From: JAKFDI01 sp044508835 | GTDB taxonomy: Bacteria; Pseudomonadota; Gammaproteobacteria; Burkholderiales; Burkholderiaceae_C | DNA: 64,000 nucleotides | Direction of reading: 5' to 3' | NCBI GenBank assembly: GCA_044508835.1 | Contig: JBIQHD010000023.1 | Span: 12,781 to 76,780, forward strand | Shown: positions 16,148 to 24,279 of the stretch, piece by piece | Position numbering within the stretch: the stretch's first letter is position 1 | Layout: the number at the start of each line of letters is the position of its first letter | Translations under genes and position numbers: made by a program | Notes under the pieces: model-generated | Told to the model about the DNA's origin: nothing | Databases searched by the model: none | What the model saw: only the letters and a program-made list of their open reading frames with translations

Positions 16148-18396
16148 ACGCAGTCCACGACCCCTCCGCCAGCCGCCCGCTGCGCCGGGCGGGCGTCGCG
16201 TTGCTCGGCGTCGCGCTCGCGCTCGCGCTGGCCGGCGCGGTGTTCGTGCAGTGGCGGCAGTACCGGCTGCTCGACCGCACGGTGCACTTCCAGAACGACG
16301 CGCTCGGCTGGAGCTTCTTCCAGCTCGAGACGGAGCACCTGCGCCTGCGCAACGAGCTGCAGGTCGCCGCCGTCGACCTCGCCAGCGCCGATCTCGCCGG
16401 CCTGCAGCTGCGCTACGACATCTTCGTGAGCCGCATCGGCCTGGTCGACCACGAGCGCGCCATGCAGATCATGCAGACGCAGACGGCCTACCTGCCGACC
16501 ATCGAGCGCGTGCGCGGCTTCGTGCGCCAGGCCGACCGCTACTTCGGCGTGCCGCCCACCGAGCCGCTCACGCCGGAGGCCGTGCGCCGGCTGCTCGTGC
16601 AGGTCGACGGCCTGAGCGTCGCGCTGCACGACCTCTCGCTCAGCGCCTCGCACCTGCTCTACGAGCGCGCCACGCAGCACATCGACGGCATCCGCCGGCA
16701 GACCGAGATCGGCATCGCCTTCACCCTGTTCCAGTGCCTGCTGCTGCTCGCGCTGACGGCGGTGGTGCTGCGCCAGCTGCGCGCGCTGCAGCAGCGGCGC
16801 GAGCGGCTGGAGACGCTGGCCGCCAGCCTGTCGACCGCGCGCCTGGAGGCCGAGGCGGCCAGCCGCAGCAAGAGCGCCTTCCTCGCCAACATGAGCCACG
16901 AGATCCGCACGCCCTTCCACGGCATGCTGGGCATGATGTCGCTGCTGCAGGAGACGCCGCTGTCGCCGCAGCAGTCGGGCTACCTGCGCACGGCCAAGGA
17001 GTCGGCCAATCACCTGCTGGCCATCCTCAACGACATCCTCGACATCTCCAAGCTCGAGTCGGGCAGCCTGCAGGTCTCGCCCGCGCCGGTCGACCTGGCG
17101 CGGCTGGTGCGCGAGGTGGAGGCGCTGATGCGCGCGCAGGCGCAGGCCAAGGACCTCGCGCTGCACGTGACGATGGACGCCGACGTGCCGCGCTGGGTGC
17201 GCACCGACGGCACGCGGCTCAAGCAGATCCTGTTCAACCTGCTGAGCAATGCCGTCAAGTTCACGCCCACCGGCCACGTGCACCTGAAGATCGCGACCGC
17301 CAACGACGGCGCCGACGCCGCGGCCACCGTGGTGTTCTCGGTCATCGACACCGGCATCGGCATGGACGAGGCGATGCAGGCGCGGCTGTTCCAGCGCTTC
17401 TCGCAGGGCGACGAGAGCACCTCGCGCCGCCACGGCGGCACCGGGCTCGGGCTCGAGATCTCGCGCAGCCTGGCGCGCCTGATGGACGGCGACATCGCCG
17501 TCACCAGCGAACCCGGGCGCGGCAGCAGCTTCGCGCTGAGCATCCCGCTGCCGGCCGTCGAGCCGCCGGCGCCCGACGCGCGCGCCGCCGTGGCCGCCGC
17601 CGCCTCGGCCGGGCGCCAGCTGCGCGTGCTCGTGGCCGAGGACCACCCGGTGAACCGGGTCTACCTCGAAGCGGTGCTCGACAAGCTCGGCCATGCCGCC
17701 GTGTTCGCGCAGAACGGCGAGGAAGCCGTGCGCGCCGCGCAGGCCGAGGACTTCGACATCGTGCTGATGGACCTGCACATGCCGGTGATGGACGGCTTCG
17801 CCGCGGCCCGCGCCATCCGCGCCCTGCCGCTGCCGCGCGGCGCCATGCCCATCGTCGCCCTCACGGCCGACGCCTTCCAGGATTCGCAGGAGCGCGCCCG
17901 CGCCGCCGGCATGGACGAGATGCTCACCAAGCCGGCGCACCTGCCGCAGCTGCGCGAGCTGCTCGCGCGCTACGGCGGCGGCGAGGCCCCGCGCGCCGCG
18001 CCCGCCGCGCCCGCACCGGCGCAGGCCGGCGAGCTCGTCGACCACGCCACGGTGCAGATGCTGCACACCTCGCTCTCGCCGGACAAGTACGCCCGGCTGC
18101 TGGCGAGCTTCTTCGAGTCGAGCGGCACGACCCTCTCGCGGCTGCGCGAGGCGATCCGCAGCGGCGAGCGCAAGGCCATCCGCGAGCAGGCGCATTCGCT
18201 GAAGGGCGCGTCGGTGAGCCTCGGCCTGCGCGTCGTGGCCGAGCAGGCCAACGGCCTGCAGCGCGCCGCGGCCGAGGCGCCGCTGCCCGACCTGGCGAGC
18301 CAGCTCGATTCGCTGGAGCGCCAGGCCGCCATCACGCGCGACCTGTGCGCCACGCTCGGCTGGCTGCCCGAGGCGGCGGAGCGGCCGGCGCCGTGA
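16144..18396 (+). CDS. Hybrid sensor histidine kinase (HisKA-HATPase-REC-Hpt)
   Basis: 750 residues from TTG at 16144, overlapping the previous stop as TTGA. Two membrane helices (about 15-36 and 190-209) enclose a periplasmic helical sensor region. The kinase core has FLANMSHEIRTPFHGMLG with H252 as phospho-acceptor, then NLLSNAVKFTPTG, DTGIGM and GGTGLGLEIS for ATP binding. A receiver domain follows with D543 in LMDLHMPVMDG, and a C-terminal Hpt domain has H684 in QAHSLKGASVSLG. All phosphorelay residues are present. No output response regulator gene is adjacent, so the final target is unknown. Coupling with the preceding lipoprotein suggests that protein is its periplasmic partner. Confidence 0.93.
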   Translation: MNAVHDPSASRPLRRAGVALLGVALALALAGAVFVQWRQYRLLDRTVHFQNDALGWSFFQLETEHLRLRNELQVAAVDLASADLAGLQLRYDIFVSRIGLVDHERAMQIMQTQTAYLPTIERVRGFVRQADRYFGVPPTEPLTPEAVRRLLVQVDGLSVALHDLSLSASHLLYERATQHIDGIRRQTEIGIAFTLFQCLLLLALTAVVLRQLRALQQRRERLETLAASLSTARLEAEAASRSKSAFLANMSHEIRTPFHGMLGMMSLLQETPLSPQQSGYLRTAKESANHLLAILNDILDISKLESGSLQVSPAPVDLARLVREVEALMRAQAQAKDLALHVTMDADVPRWVRTDGTRLKQILFNLLSNAVKFTPTGHVHLKIATANDGADAAATVVFSVIDTGIGMDEAMQARLFQRFSQGDESTSRRHGGTGLGLEISRSLARLMDGDIAVTSEPGRGSSFALSIPLPAVEPPAPDARAAVAAAASAGRQLRVLVAEDHPVNRVYLEAVLDKLGHAAVFAQNGEEAVRAAQAEDFDIVLMDLHMPVMDGFAAARAIRALPLPRGAMPIVALTADAFQDSQERARAAGMDEMLTKPAHLPQLRELLARYGGGEAPRAAPAAPAPAQAGELVDHATVQMLHTSLSPDKYARLLASFFESSGTTLSRLREAIRSGERKAIREQAHSLKGASVSLGLRVVAEQANGLQRAAAEAPLPDLASQLDSLERQAAITRDLCATLGWLPEAAERPAP

Positions 18397-18411
18397 ACAC
18401 CCTCACCCCGA

Positions 18412-18435
18412 CCCTCTCCCGCCAGCGGGAGAGGG
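18412..18435. terminator. Bidirectional hairpin between convergent genes
   Basis: An 11-bp perfect stem (CCCTCTCCCGC with GCGGGAGAGGG) and a 2-nt loop lies between the convergent hybrid kinase gene and murB. The flanking CCCTCACCCCGA context is that of a common dispersed intergenic repeat. It has no T-tract but is well placed to stop or stabilise both transcripts. Confidence 0.55.
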
Positions 18436-18445
18436 AGCAGGTCGG

Positions 18446-19462
18446 TCACACCACCACCGGCTCGGGCTCGAGCCGGATGCCGAAGCGGCCGTAGACGCTC
18501 TCCTGGATCGCGCGCGCGAGGGTCATCACCTCCGCGCCAATGGCGCCGCCGCGGTTGACGATCACCAGCGCCTGCTTCTCATACACGGCCGCGCCGCCCA
18601 CCGCCTTCCCCTTCCAGCCGCAGGCGTCGATCATCCAGCCGGCGGCGAGCTTCATGCTGCCGTCGGGCATGGGGTAGTGCACGATCTCCGGGTCGCGCCC
18701 GGTGATGTCGCGGCACTGCTCGCGCGTGACCACCGGGTTCTTGAAGAAGCTGCCCACGTTGCCGATCTCGCGCGGATCGGGCAGCTTGGCGCGGCGGATG
18801 GCGCAGACCCAGTCGGCCACCTGCTGCGCGCCCGGCGCCATGATGCCCGTCTCGGCCACCTTGCGCTCCAGTTCCAGGTAGCCGAGCACCGGCCGCCAGG
18901 GCCTGGGCAGGCGAAAGCGCACGCGCGTGATCACGCTGCGCCCGGCCAGCGAGTGCTTGAACACGCTGTCGCGGTAGCCGAAGGCGCAGATGCGCGGGCC
19001 CAGCACCACGCTGCGGCCGGTGACGAGGTCCACCGCGTCCAGCGACTCGAAGCGGTCGGCCAGCTCCACGCCGTAGGCGCCGATGTTCTGCACCGGCGAG
19101 GCGCCCACCGTGCCGGGAATGAGCGCGAGGTTCTCCAGGCCCGGATAACCCTGCGCCAGCGTCCACATGACGAACTCGTGCCACGGCTCGCCGGCGCCGG
19201 CCTCGACGATGAAGGCGTCGTCGCGCGCCTCGACCAGGCGGCGGCCCTTCACCTCGACCTTCAGCACCACCTGCGGCATGTCGCGCGTGAGGATGATGTT
19301 GCTGCCCCCGCCGAGGATGAACTTCGCCGCGCGGCCGAGTTGAGGATGGTCAACGACGGCGCGCACGTCGGCATCGCTCGCCACGCGCACGAGGGTGTTC
19401 GCCACGGCCGGCAGGCCGAAGGTGTTGTAGGGTTTCAGGCTCACGCCCGATTCGATGTGCAT
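18446..19462 (-). CDS. murB: UDP-N-acetylenolpyruvoylglucosamine reductase
   Basis: 338 residues, type I MurB length. The enzyme reduces UDP-GlcNAc-enolpyruvate to UDP-MurNAc in cytoplasmic peptidoglycan synthesis, using FAD and NADPH. The FAD domain shows YNTFGLPAVANTLV, ILGGGSNIILTRD and LIPGTVGASPVQNIGAYGVE. The substrate domain has GNVGSFFKNPVV with the catalytic serine, and AGWMIDACGWKGKAVGGAAV. ATG at 19462 begins right at the family's first conserved residues. It is divergent from yajQ with a 65-nt gap. Confidence 0.97.
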   Translation of the reverse strand: MHIESGVSLKPYNTFGLPAVANTLVRVASDADVRAVVDHPQLGRAAKFILGGGSNIILTRDMPQVVLKVEVKGRRLVEARDDAFIVEAGAGEPWHEFVMWTLAQGYPGLENLALIPGTVGASPVQNIGAYGVELADRFESLDAVDLVTGRSVVLGPRICAFGYRDSVFKHSLAGRSVITRVRFRLPRPWRPVLGYLELERKVAETGIMAPGAQQVADWVCAIRRAKLPDPREIGNVGSFFKNPVVTREQCRDITGRDPEIVHYPMPDGSMKLAAGWMIDACGWKGKAVGGAAVYEKQALVIVNRGGAIGAEVMTLARAIQESVYGRFGIRLEPEPVVV

Positions 19463-19527
19463 GGCAGAATTTTCGCTTCATTCGCCATGCCCGACGCCCC
19501 GTCGGACAACTCCGGAGAGCCCTCGCG

Positions 19528-20016
19528 ATGCCCAGTTTTGACACCGTGCTCGAGCCCGACCTCGTCGAGGTGCGCAACGCCATCGACCAGACCGCCAAGG
19601 AGATCGGCACGCGCTTCGACTTCAAGGGCACGTCGGCGCGCATCGAGCAGAAGGAGAAGGAGCTGACGGTCTACGCCGACAGCGACTTCCAGGTCGGCCA
19701 GGTGATGGACATCCTGCTGGCCAAGCTCGCCAAGCGCAACGTCGACGTGCGCTTTCTCGACCGCAGCGCCAAGATCGAGAAGATCGGCGGCGACAAGGTC
19801 AAGCAGGTGCTCACCGTGAAGAGCGGCATCGACGCCGAGACCGCCAAGAAGATCCAGACGCTCGTCAAGCAGAGCAAGATGAAGGTGCAGGCCGCGATCC
19901 AGGGCGACACCGTGCGCGTGACGGGCGCCAAGCGCGACGACCTGCAGGCTGCGATGGCATTGATCCGCAAGGACGTGCCGGACGCTCCCCTGTCCTTCAA
20001 CAATTTCAGAGATTGA
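19528..20016 (+). CDS. yajQ: YajQ-family cyclic-di-GMP/nucleotide-binding protein
   Basis: 162 residues, exactly the family size. It begins MPSFDTVLEPDLVEVRNAID with a following EIGTRFDFKGTSARIE, and has two similar alpha/beta halves. YajQ proteins bind nucleotides, and in some proteobacteria they bind cyclic di-GMP and act as transcriptional co-regulators. The GGDEF protein at 6683-8479 is a possible source of that messenger (inference). GGAGAG precedes ATG at 19528. The gene ends 5 nt before repeat copy B. Confidence 0.95.
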   Translation: MPSFDTVLEPDLVEVRNAIDQTAKEIGTRFDFKGTSARIEQKEKELTVYADSDFQVGQVMDILLAKLAKRNVDVRFLDRSAKIEKIGGDKVKQVLTVKSGIDAETAKKIQTLVKQSKMKVQAAIQGDTVRVTGAKRDDLQAAMALIRKDVPDAPLSFNNFRD

Positions 20017-20020
20017 TGAG

Positions 20021-20099
20021 CCCCCCCCTACGCGCTTCGCGCGCCCCCCAGGGGGCACACCAGCGGACCGGCGAAGCCGGATCCGCGGCGTTCGCTTGA
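20021..20099 (+). repeat. Stop-proximal intergenic repeat, copy B
   Basis: The element starts 4 nt after the yajQ stop: a C-tract, TACGCGCTTCGCGCG, a CCCCCC AGGGGG hairpin, then GGACCGGCGAAGCCGGATCC and GCTTGAG. It is the same order and orientation relative to the upstream gene as in copies A, C and D. The next gene starts within or just after its 3' end. Confidence 0.8.
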
Positions 20100-20116
20100 G
20101 AAACGCGCAGGCCGAG

Positions 20117-20749
20117 ATGCGCTGCCTTGTCCTGGCTGCAGCGCTGCTGTGCGCCACGGCCGCGCCGGCCCAGACCGTCACCTTCAGCGGCAGCATGGGC
20201 AGCAAGGCGCTGCTGGTGATCGACGGCACGCCGCGCGCGGTGGCCGTCGGCGGCACGCACCAGGGCGTGAAGCTGGTGAGCATGGACGGCGGCGACGCCG
20301 TGGTCGAGATCGGCGGCAAGCGGGTGCCGCTGCAGCTGGGCGCGCCGGTGAACCTGGGCGCGGCGGCCGGCGCCGCGGGCGGCACGCAGATCGTGCTCAC
20401 CGCCGGGCCGGGCGGCCACTTCGTCACCCAAGGCGCGATCAACGGCAAGGCGGTGCAGTTCGTCGTCGACACCGGCGCGACCTCGGTGGCGCTCGGCCAG
20501 GAGCAGGCCGACCGCCTCGGCCTCGACTACAGGAAGGGCCGGCGCGGCATGGCGCATTCGGCCAACGGCCTGGTGCCGGTGTACGCGACCCGGCTCGCCT
20601 CGGTGCGCGTGGGCGAGGTGACGGTCTACGACGTCGAGGCGATGGTGGTGCCCGCCGCCATGCCGATGGTGCTGCTGGGCAACAGCTTCCTCACGCGCTT
20701 CCAGATGAAGCGCGAGAACGACATCCTCACGCTGGATCGGCGGTACTGA
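20117..20749 (+). CDS. Exported retropepsin-like aspartic protease (clan AA)
   Basis: 210 residues from ATG at 20117, which begins a clean signal peptide (MRCLVLAAALLCATAAPAQ). An in-frame TTG at 20096 is possible but lies inside the repeat. The catalytic motif is VQFVVDTGATSVALGQEQAD, with the DTGA of single-domain retropepsins, and MVLLGNSFLTRF closes the fold. This fits the bacterial TIGR02281-type periplasmic aspartyl proteases. These are half-size and should dimerise to form a complete active site. The N-terminal part of the mature protein is a glycine-rich beta region. The substrate is unknown. Confidence 0.88.
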   Translation: MRCLVLAAALLCATAAPAQTVTFSGSMGSKALLVIDGTPRAVAVGGTHQGVKLVSMDGGDAVVEIGGKRVPLQLGAPVNLGAAAGAAGGTQIVLTAGPGGHFVTQGAINGKAVQFVVDTGATSVALGQEQADRLGLDYRKGRRGMAHSANGLVPVYATRLASVRVGEVTVYDVEAMVVPAAMPMVLLGNSFLTRFQMKRENDILTLDRRY

Positions 20750-20838
20750 GGTCCCGCCGCTTGTCGCGGCAGGGACAAAACGGCCCTCGCCGCGCATGCT
20801 AAAACGCCGGGTTCGACAAGCGCCCGCCAGGAGTCACG

Positions 20839-22017
20839 ATGGACCTGCATTTCACCCCCGAAGAACAAGCCTTCCGCGCCGAGATCCGCGCCTGGGTGGC
20901 CGAGAACCTGCCGAAGGACATCAGCGACAAGGTGCACAACGCGCAGCGCCTCACGCGCGACGACCAGCAGCGCTGGGCGCGCATCCTCGGCAAGCAGGGC
21001 TGGCACGGCTCGGCCTGGCCCAAGCAGTTCGGCGGCCCGGGCTGGACCGCCGTGCAGCGCCACCTCTTCGACGAGGAATGCGCCCGCGCCGGCGCGCCCG
21101 GCGTCATCCCCTTCGGCCCGGTGATGGTGGCGCCGGTCATCATGGCCTTCGGCACGCCCGAGCAGCAGAAGCGCCACCTGCCCGGCATCATGAGCGGCGA
21201 CGTGTGGTGGAGCCAGGGCTACAGCGAGCCCGGCTCGGGCTCCGACCTCGCCTCGCTCAAGACCCGCGCCGAGCGCCGCGGCGACTACTACATCGTCAAC
21301 GGCCAGAAGACCTGGACCACGCTCGCGCAGTACGGCGACTGGATCTTCTGCCTCGTGCGCACCAGCACCGAGGGCAAGCCGCAGACGGGCATCAGCTTCC
21401 TGCTCATCGACATGAAGAGCCCCGGCATCACCGTGCGGCCCATCATCCTGCTCGACGGCGAGCACGAGGTGAACGAGGTGTTCTTCGACAACGTCGAGGT
21501 GCCGGCGGACAACCTGGTCGGCGAGGAGAACAAGGGCTGGACCTACGCCAAGCACCTGCTCTCGCACGAGCGCACCAGCATCGCCGACGTGGCGCGCGCC
21601 AAGCGCGAGCTCAAGCGCCTCAAGCGCATCGCCCGGGCCGAAGGCATGCTCGACGACACGCGCTTCCGCGACGAGGTGGCCAAGCTGGAGGTCGACGTCG
21701 TGGCGCTCGAGATGATGGTGCTGCGCGTGCTCGCCGGCGAGAAGAGCGGCAAGCAGCCGCTGGACGTGGCCGGCCTGCTCAAGATCCGCGGCAGCGAGAT
21801 CCAGGGGCGCACCACCGAGCTGATGATGCTCGCCGCCGGCCCCTACGCGGCGCCCTTCGTCTTCGAGGCCATGGACGCCGGCTGGCAGGGCGAGTACGTC
21901 GGCGCCGCGCACTTCGCGCCGCTCGCCGCCGACTACTTCAACATGCGCAAGACCACCATCTACGGCGGCAGCAACGAGGTGCAGCGCAACATCGTGGCGC
22001 AGGTCGTGCTGGGCTGA
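20839..22017 (+). CDS. Acyl-CoA dehydrogenase, large subunit of PimCD type
   Basis: 392 residues, FAD-dependent acyl-CoA dehydrogenase fold. Seen are WHGSAWPKQFGGPGWTAVQR, QGYSEPGSGSDLASL (FAD and acyl binding), a VNGQKTWTTLAQ block and a C-terminal YGGSNEVQRNIVAQVVLG block. The sequence style and the pairing with a second, shorter dehydrogenase gene 20 nt downstream match the pimeloyl-CoA dehydrogenase large and small subunits (PimC/PimD) as annotated in many Comamonadaceae. These oxidise dicarboxyl-CoA esters. Pimeloyl-CoA as substrate is by family resemblance only. GGAG lies upstream of ATG at 20839. Confidence 0.9.
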   Translation: MDLHFTPEEQAFRAEIRAWVAENLPKDISDKVHNAQRLTRDDQQRWARILGKQGWHGSAWPKQFGGPGWTAVQRHLFDEECARAGAPGVIPFGPVMVAPVIMAFGTPEQQKRHLPGIMSGDVWWSQGYSEPGSGSDLASLKTRAERRGDYYIVNGQKTWTTLAQYGDWIFCLVRTSTEGKPQTGISFLLIDMKSPGITVRPIILLDGEHEVNEVFFDNVEVPADNLVGEENKGWTYAKHLLSHERTSIADVARAKRELKRLKRIARAEGMLDDTRFRDEVAKLEVDVVALEMMVLRVLAGEKSGKQPLDVAGLLKIRGSEIQGRTTELMMLAAGPYAAPFVFEAMDAGWQGEYVGAAHFAPLAADYFNMRKTTIYGGSNEVQRNIVAQVVLG

Positions 22018-22037
22018 ACGAGAGAAGGAAGAACACC

Positions 22038-23165
22038 ATGGATTTCGATTTCACCGACGACCAGGAATCCCTGCGCGACGCCGTGCGCCGCTGGGTGGAC
22101 AAGGGCTTCGGCTTCGAGCGCCGCCACCAGCTCGCCAAGGCCGGCGGCGCGACGCGCGCGGTCTACGCCGAGCTGGCGGAGCTGGGCCTCACGGGCCTGG
22201 CCGTGCCGGAGGCGCACGGCGGCATGGGCTTCGGCGCCGTCGAGGCGATGGTGGTGATGGAAGAGCTCGGCCGCGGGCTGGTGAACGCGCCCTTCGCGCA
22301 GGCGGCCCTGGTCGCGCCGGCGCTGCTGGCGGCCGCACCGCAGGAACTGCAGGCGCAGTGGCTGCCGAAGATCGCCGACGCCTCGGCGCTGGTGGTGCTG
22401 GCGCACCAGGAGCGGCGCGCTCGCTACCGGCTGAACCACGTGACGACGCGCGCCGCGAAGAACGGCGCAGGCTGGTCGCTGAACGGCGAGAAGAGCGTCG
22501 TGCCCGCCGGCGACGAGGCCGATGCCTTCCTCGTGCCGGCCCGCATCGGCGGGGCGGACGACGACACGGCCGGCATCGGCCTCTTCCTCGTCGAGAAGGC
22601 CGCAGCCAAGGTGCGCGGCTACCCGACGCAGGACGGCGCGCGCGCCGCCGAGGTCGCGCTCTCGAACGCCGCGGCCACGCTCGTCGCCGAAAACGGCTTC
22701 GCCGCGCTCGAAGCCGCGGTGGACACCGGCATCGCCGCCCTGTGTGCCGAAGGCGTGGGCGCGATGGACCGGCTGCTGGCGATGACCGTCGAGTACATGA
22801 ACACGCGCCGCCAGTTCGGCGTGCCGATCGCCAGCTTCCAGGCGCTGCGCCACCGCGTGGCCGACATGAAGATGCAGCTCGAGCTGGCGCGCTCGATGAG
22901 CTACTTCGCCACGCTCAACCTCGGCGAGCCGGCCGAGACGCGCCGCCGCGCGCTGGCCCAGGCCAAGTACCAGCTCGGCGCGGCCATCCGCTTCGTCGGC
23001 CAGCAGGCGGTGCAGCTGCACGGCGGCATCGGCGTGACGGACGAGTACGCCGGCAGCCACTACTTCAAGCGGCTGACCATGATCGACCTCGCGTTCGGCG
23101 ACACGCTGCATCAACTGGGTGAGGTGTCGGCCCGCATGACGGACGAAGCGGGCGTGTTTGTATGA
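22038..23165 (+). CDS. Acyl-CoA dehydrogenase, small subunit of PimCD type
   Basis: 375 residues, beginning MDFDFTDDQESLRDAVRRWV. The acyl-CoA dehydrogenase fold is recognisable from LGLTGLAVPEAHGGMGFGAV, MNTRRQFGVPIASFQALRHR and LHGGIGVTDEYAGSHYFKRL. The middle domain (about 130-190) is less conserved, as is usual in the non-catalytic-type partner of heteromeric dehydrogenases. AAGGAAG lies upstream of ATG at 22038. The gene is cotranscribed with the large subunit and ends directly at repeat copy C. Confidence 0.9.
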   Translation: MDFDFTDDQESLRDAVRRWVDKGFGFERRHQLAKAGGATRAVYAELAELGLTGLAVPEAHGGMGFGAVEAMVVMEELGRGLVNAPFAQAALVAPALLAAAPQELQAQWLPKIADASALVVLAHQERRARYRLNHVTTRAAKNGAGWSLNGEKSVVPAGDEADAFLVPARIGGADDDTAGIGLFLVEKAAAKVRGYPTQDGARAAEVALSNAAATLVAENGFAALEAAVDTGIAALCAEGVGAMDRLLAMTVEYMNTRRQFGVPIASFQALRHRVADMKMQLELARSMSYFATLNLGEPAETRRRALAQAKYQLGAAIRFVGQQAVQLHGGIGVTDEYAGSHYFKRLTMIDLAFGDTLHQLGEVSARMTDEAGVFV

Positions 23166-23242
23166 CCCCCCCTACGCGCTTCGCGCGCCCCCCAGGGGGC
23201 ACACCGGCGGACCGGCAGAGCCGGCTCCGCGGTGTCGCTTGG
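23166..23242 (+). repeat. Stop-proximal intergenic repeat, copy C
   Basis: Begins at the base after the stop of the dehydrogenase gene. C-tract, CTACGCGCTTCGCGCG, CCCCCC AGGGGG hairpin, then GGACCGGCAGAGCCGG and the closing CGCTTGGG. It overlaps the possible GTG start (23232) of the next ORF, one reason to place that gene's start further downstream. Confidence 0.8.
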
Positions 23243-23270
23243 GAATGCCGTCGATGATGTGCTGTCGCAG

Positions 23271-24263
23271 ATGAGCGCAGGCTCGATCATTGACGTGCCC
23301 GGCCTGTCGGTCGGGCACTTCACCGACACGCGCCGCCCCACCGGCTGCACGGTGGTGCTTGCGCCCGAGGGCACGGTCGGCGGCGTGGACGTGCGCGGCG
23401 CGGCGCCCGGCACGCGCGAGACCGACCTGCTCTCGCCGTGGAACACCGTCGACACCGTGCATGCCGTGGTGCTGGCCGGCGGCAGCGCCTTCGGGCTCGA
23501 CTCGGCCAGCGGCGTGATGCGCTGGCTGGCCGGGCGCGGCACCGGCCTCGCGGTCGGGAAGGCGCGCGTGCCCATCGTGCCGGCGGCCATCCTGTTCGAT
23601 CTCTACGGCGGCGACCTGTCGGTGTGGCCCGACGCCGCCGCCGGCTACGCCGCCTGCGAGGCCGCGCGGCCCACGCCGCCGGCCGAGGGCAGCGTCGGCG
23701 CGGGCGCCGGCGCGCTGGTGGGCAAGCTCTTCGGCCTGCACCGCGCCATGAAGGGCGGCATCGGCAGCGCCTCGGTGCGCGCGCACGGCGTGACGGTGGC
23801 CGCGCTCGTGGCCGTCAACGCGGTGGGCGACGTGCTGGACCCGCGCACCGGCGCGCTCGTCGCCGGCGCGCGCAGCGAGGACGGCCGCACGCTGCACGGC
23901 ACGGCGCAGGCCCTGCTGCGCGGCGAAGCGCCCGGCCCGCTGGAACCGGCGGGCGCCACCACCATCGGCGTGATCGCCACCGACGCGCGGCTGTCCAAGG
24001 CCGAGGGCTGCAGGCTCGCGCAGATGGCGCACGACGGCCTCGCGCGCAGCATCAACCCGGTGCATACCGCGTCCGACGGGGACACGCTGTTCACGCTCGC
24101 CACCGGCGGCAGCGGGCGCGCGCCGCACCTCACCGTGCTGGGCACGCTGGCTGCCGAGGTGACGGCGCAGGCCGTGCTGCGCGCCGTGCGCGCGGCGCGA
24201 ACGGTCACCGACGCGGCGGGCCGCGTCTTCCCTTCGGCCCACGACTTTCCCCCTTCGCCTTGA
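23271..24263 (+). CDS. P1-family peptidase (DmpA/NylC-type N-terminal nucleophile hydrolase)
   Basis: 330 residues from ATG at 23271; a GTG at 23232 lies in the repeat. Family blocks are GLSVGHFTDTRRPTGCTVVL, GTRETDLLSP, HAVVLAGGSAFGLDSASGVM and VGAGAGALVGKLFG. The expected autocleavage site is just before the nucleophile threonine in GATTIGVIATDA (about residues 225-236), which would yield alpha and beta chains. Relatives include DmpA, BapA and the nylon-oligomer hydrolase NylC, acting on peptides, beta-peptides or amide oligomers. There is no signal peptide. The physiological substrate is unknown. Confidence 0.9.
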   Translation: MSAGSIIDVPGLSVGHFTDTRRPTGCTVVLAPEGTVGGVDVRGAAPGTRETDLLSPWNTVDTVHAVVLAGGSAFGLDSASGVMRWLAGRGTGLAVGKARVPIVPAAILFDLYGGDLSVWPDAAAGYAACEAARPTPPAEGSVGAGAGALVGKLFGLHRAMKGGIGSASVRAHGVTVAALVAVNAVGDVLDPRTGALVAGARSEDGRTLHGTAQALLRGEAPGPLEPAGATTIGVIATDARLSKAEGCRLAQMAHDGLARSINPVHTASDGDTLFTLATGGSGRAPHLTVLGTLAAEVTAQAVLRAVRAARTVTDAAGRVFPSAHDFPPSP

Positions 24264-24279
24264 AGCACCAGGAGCGCCC

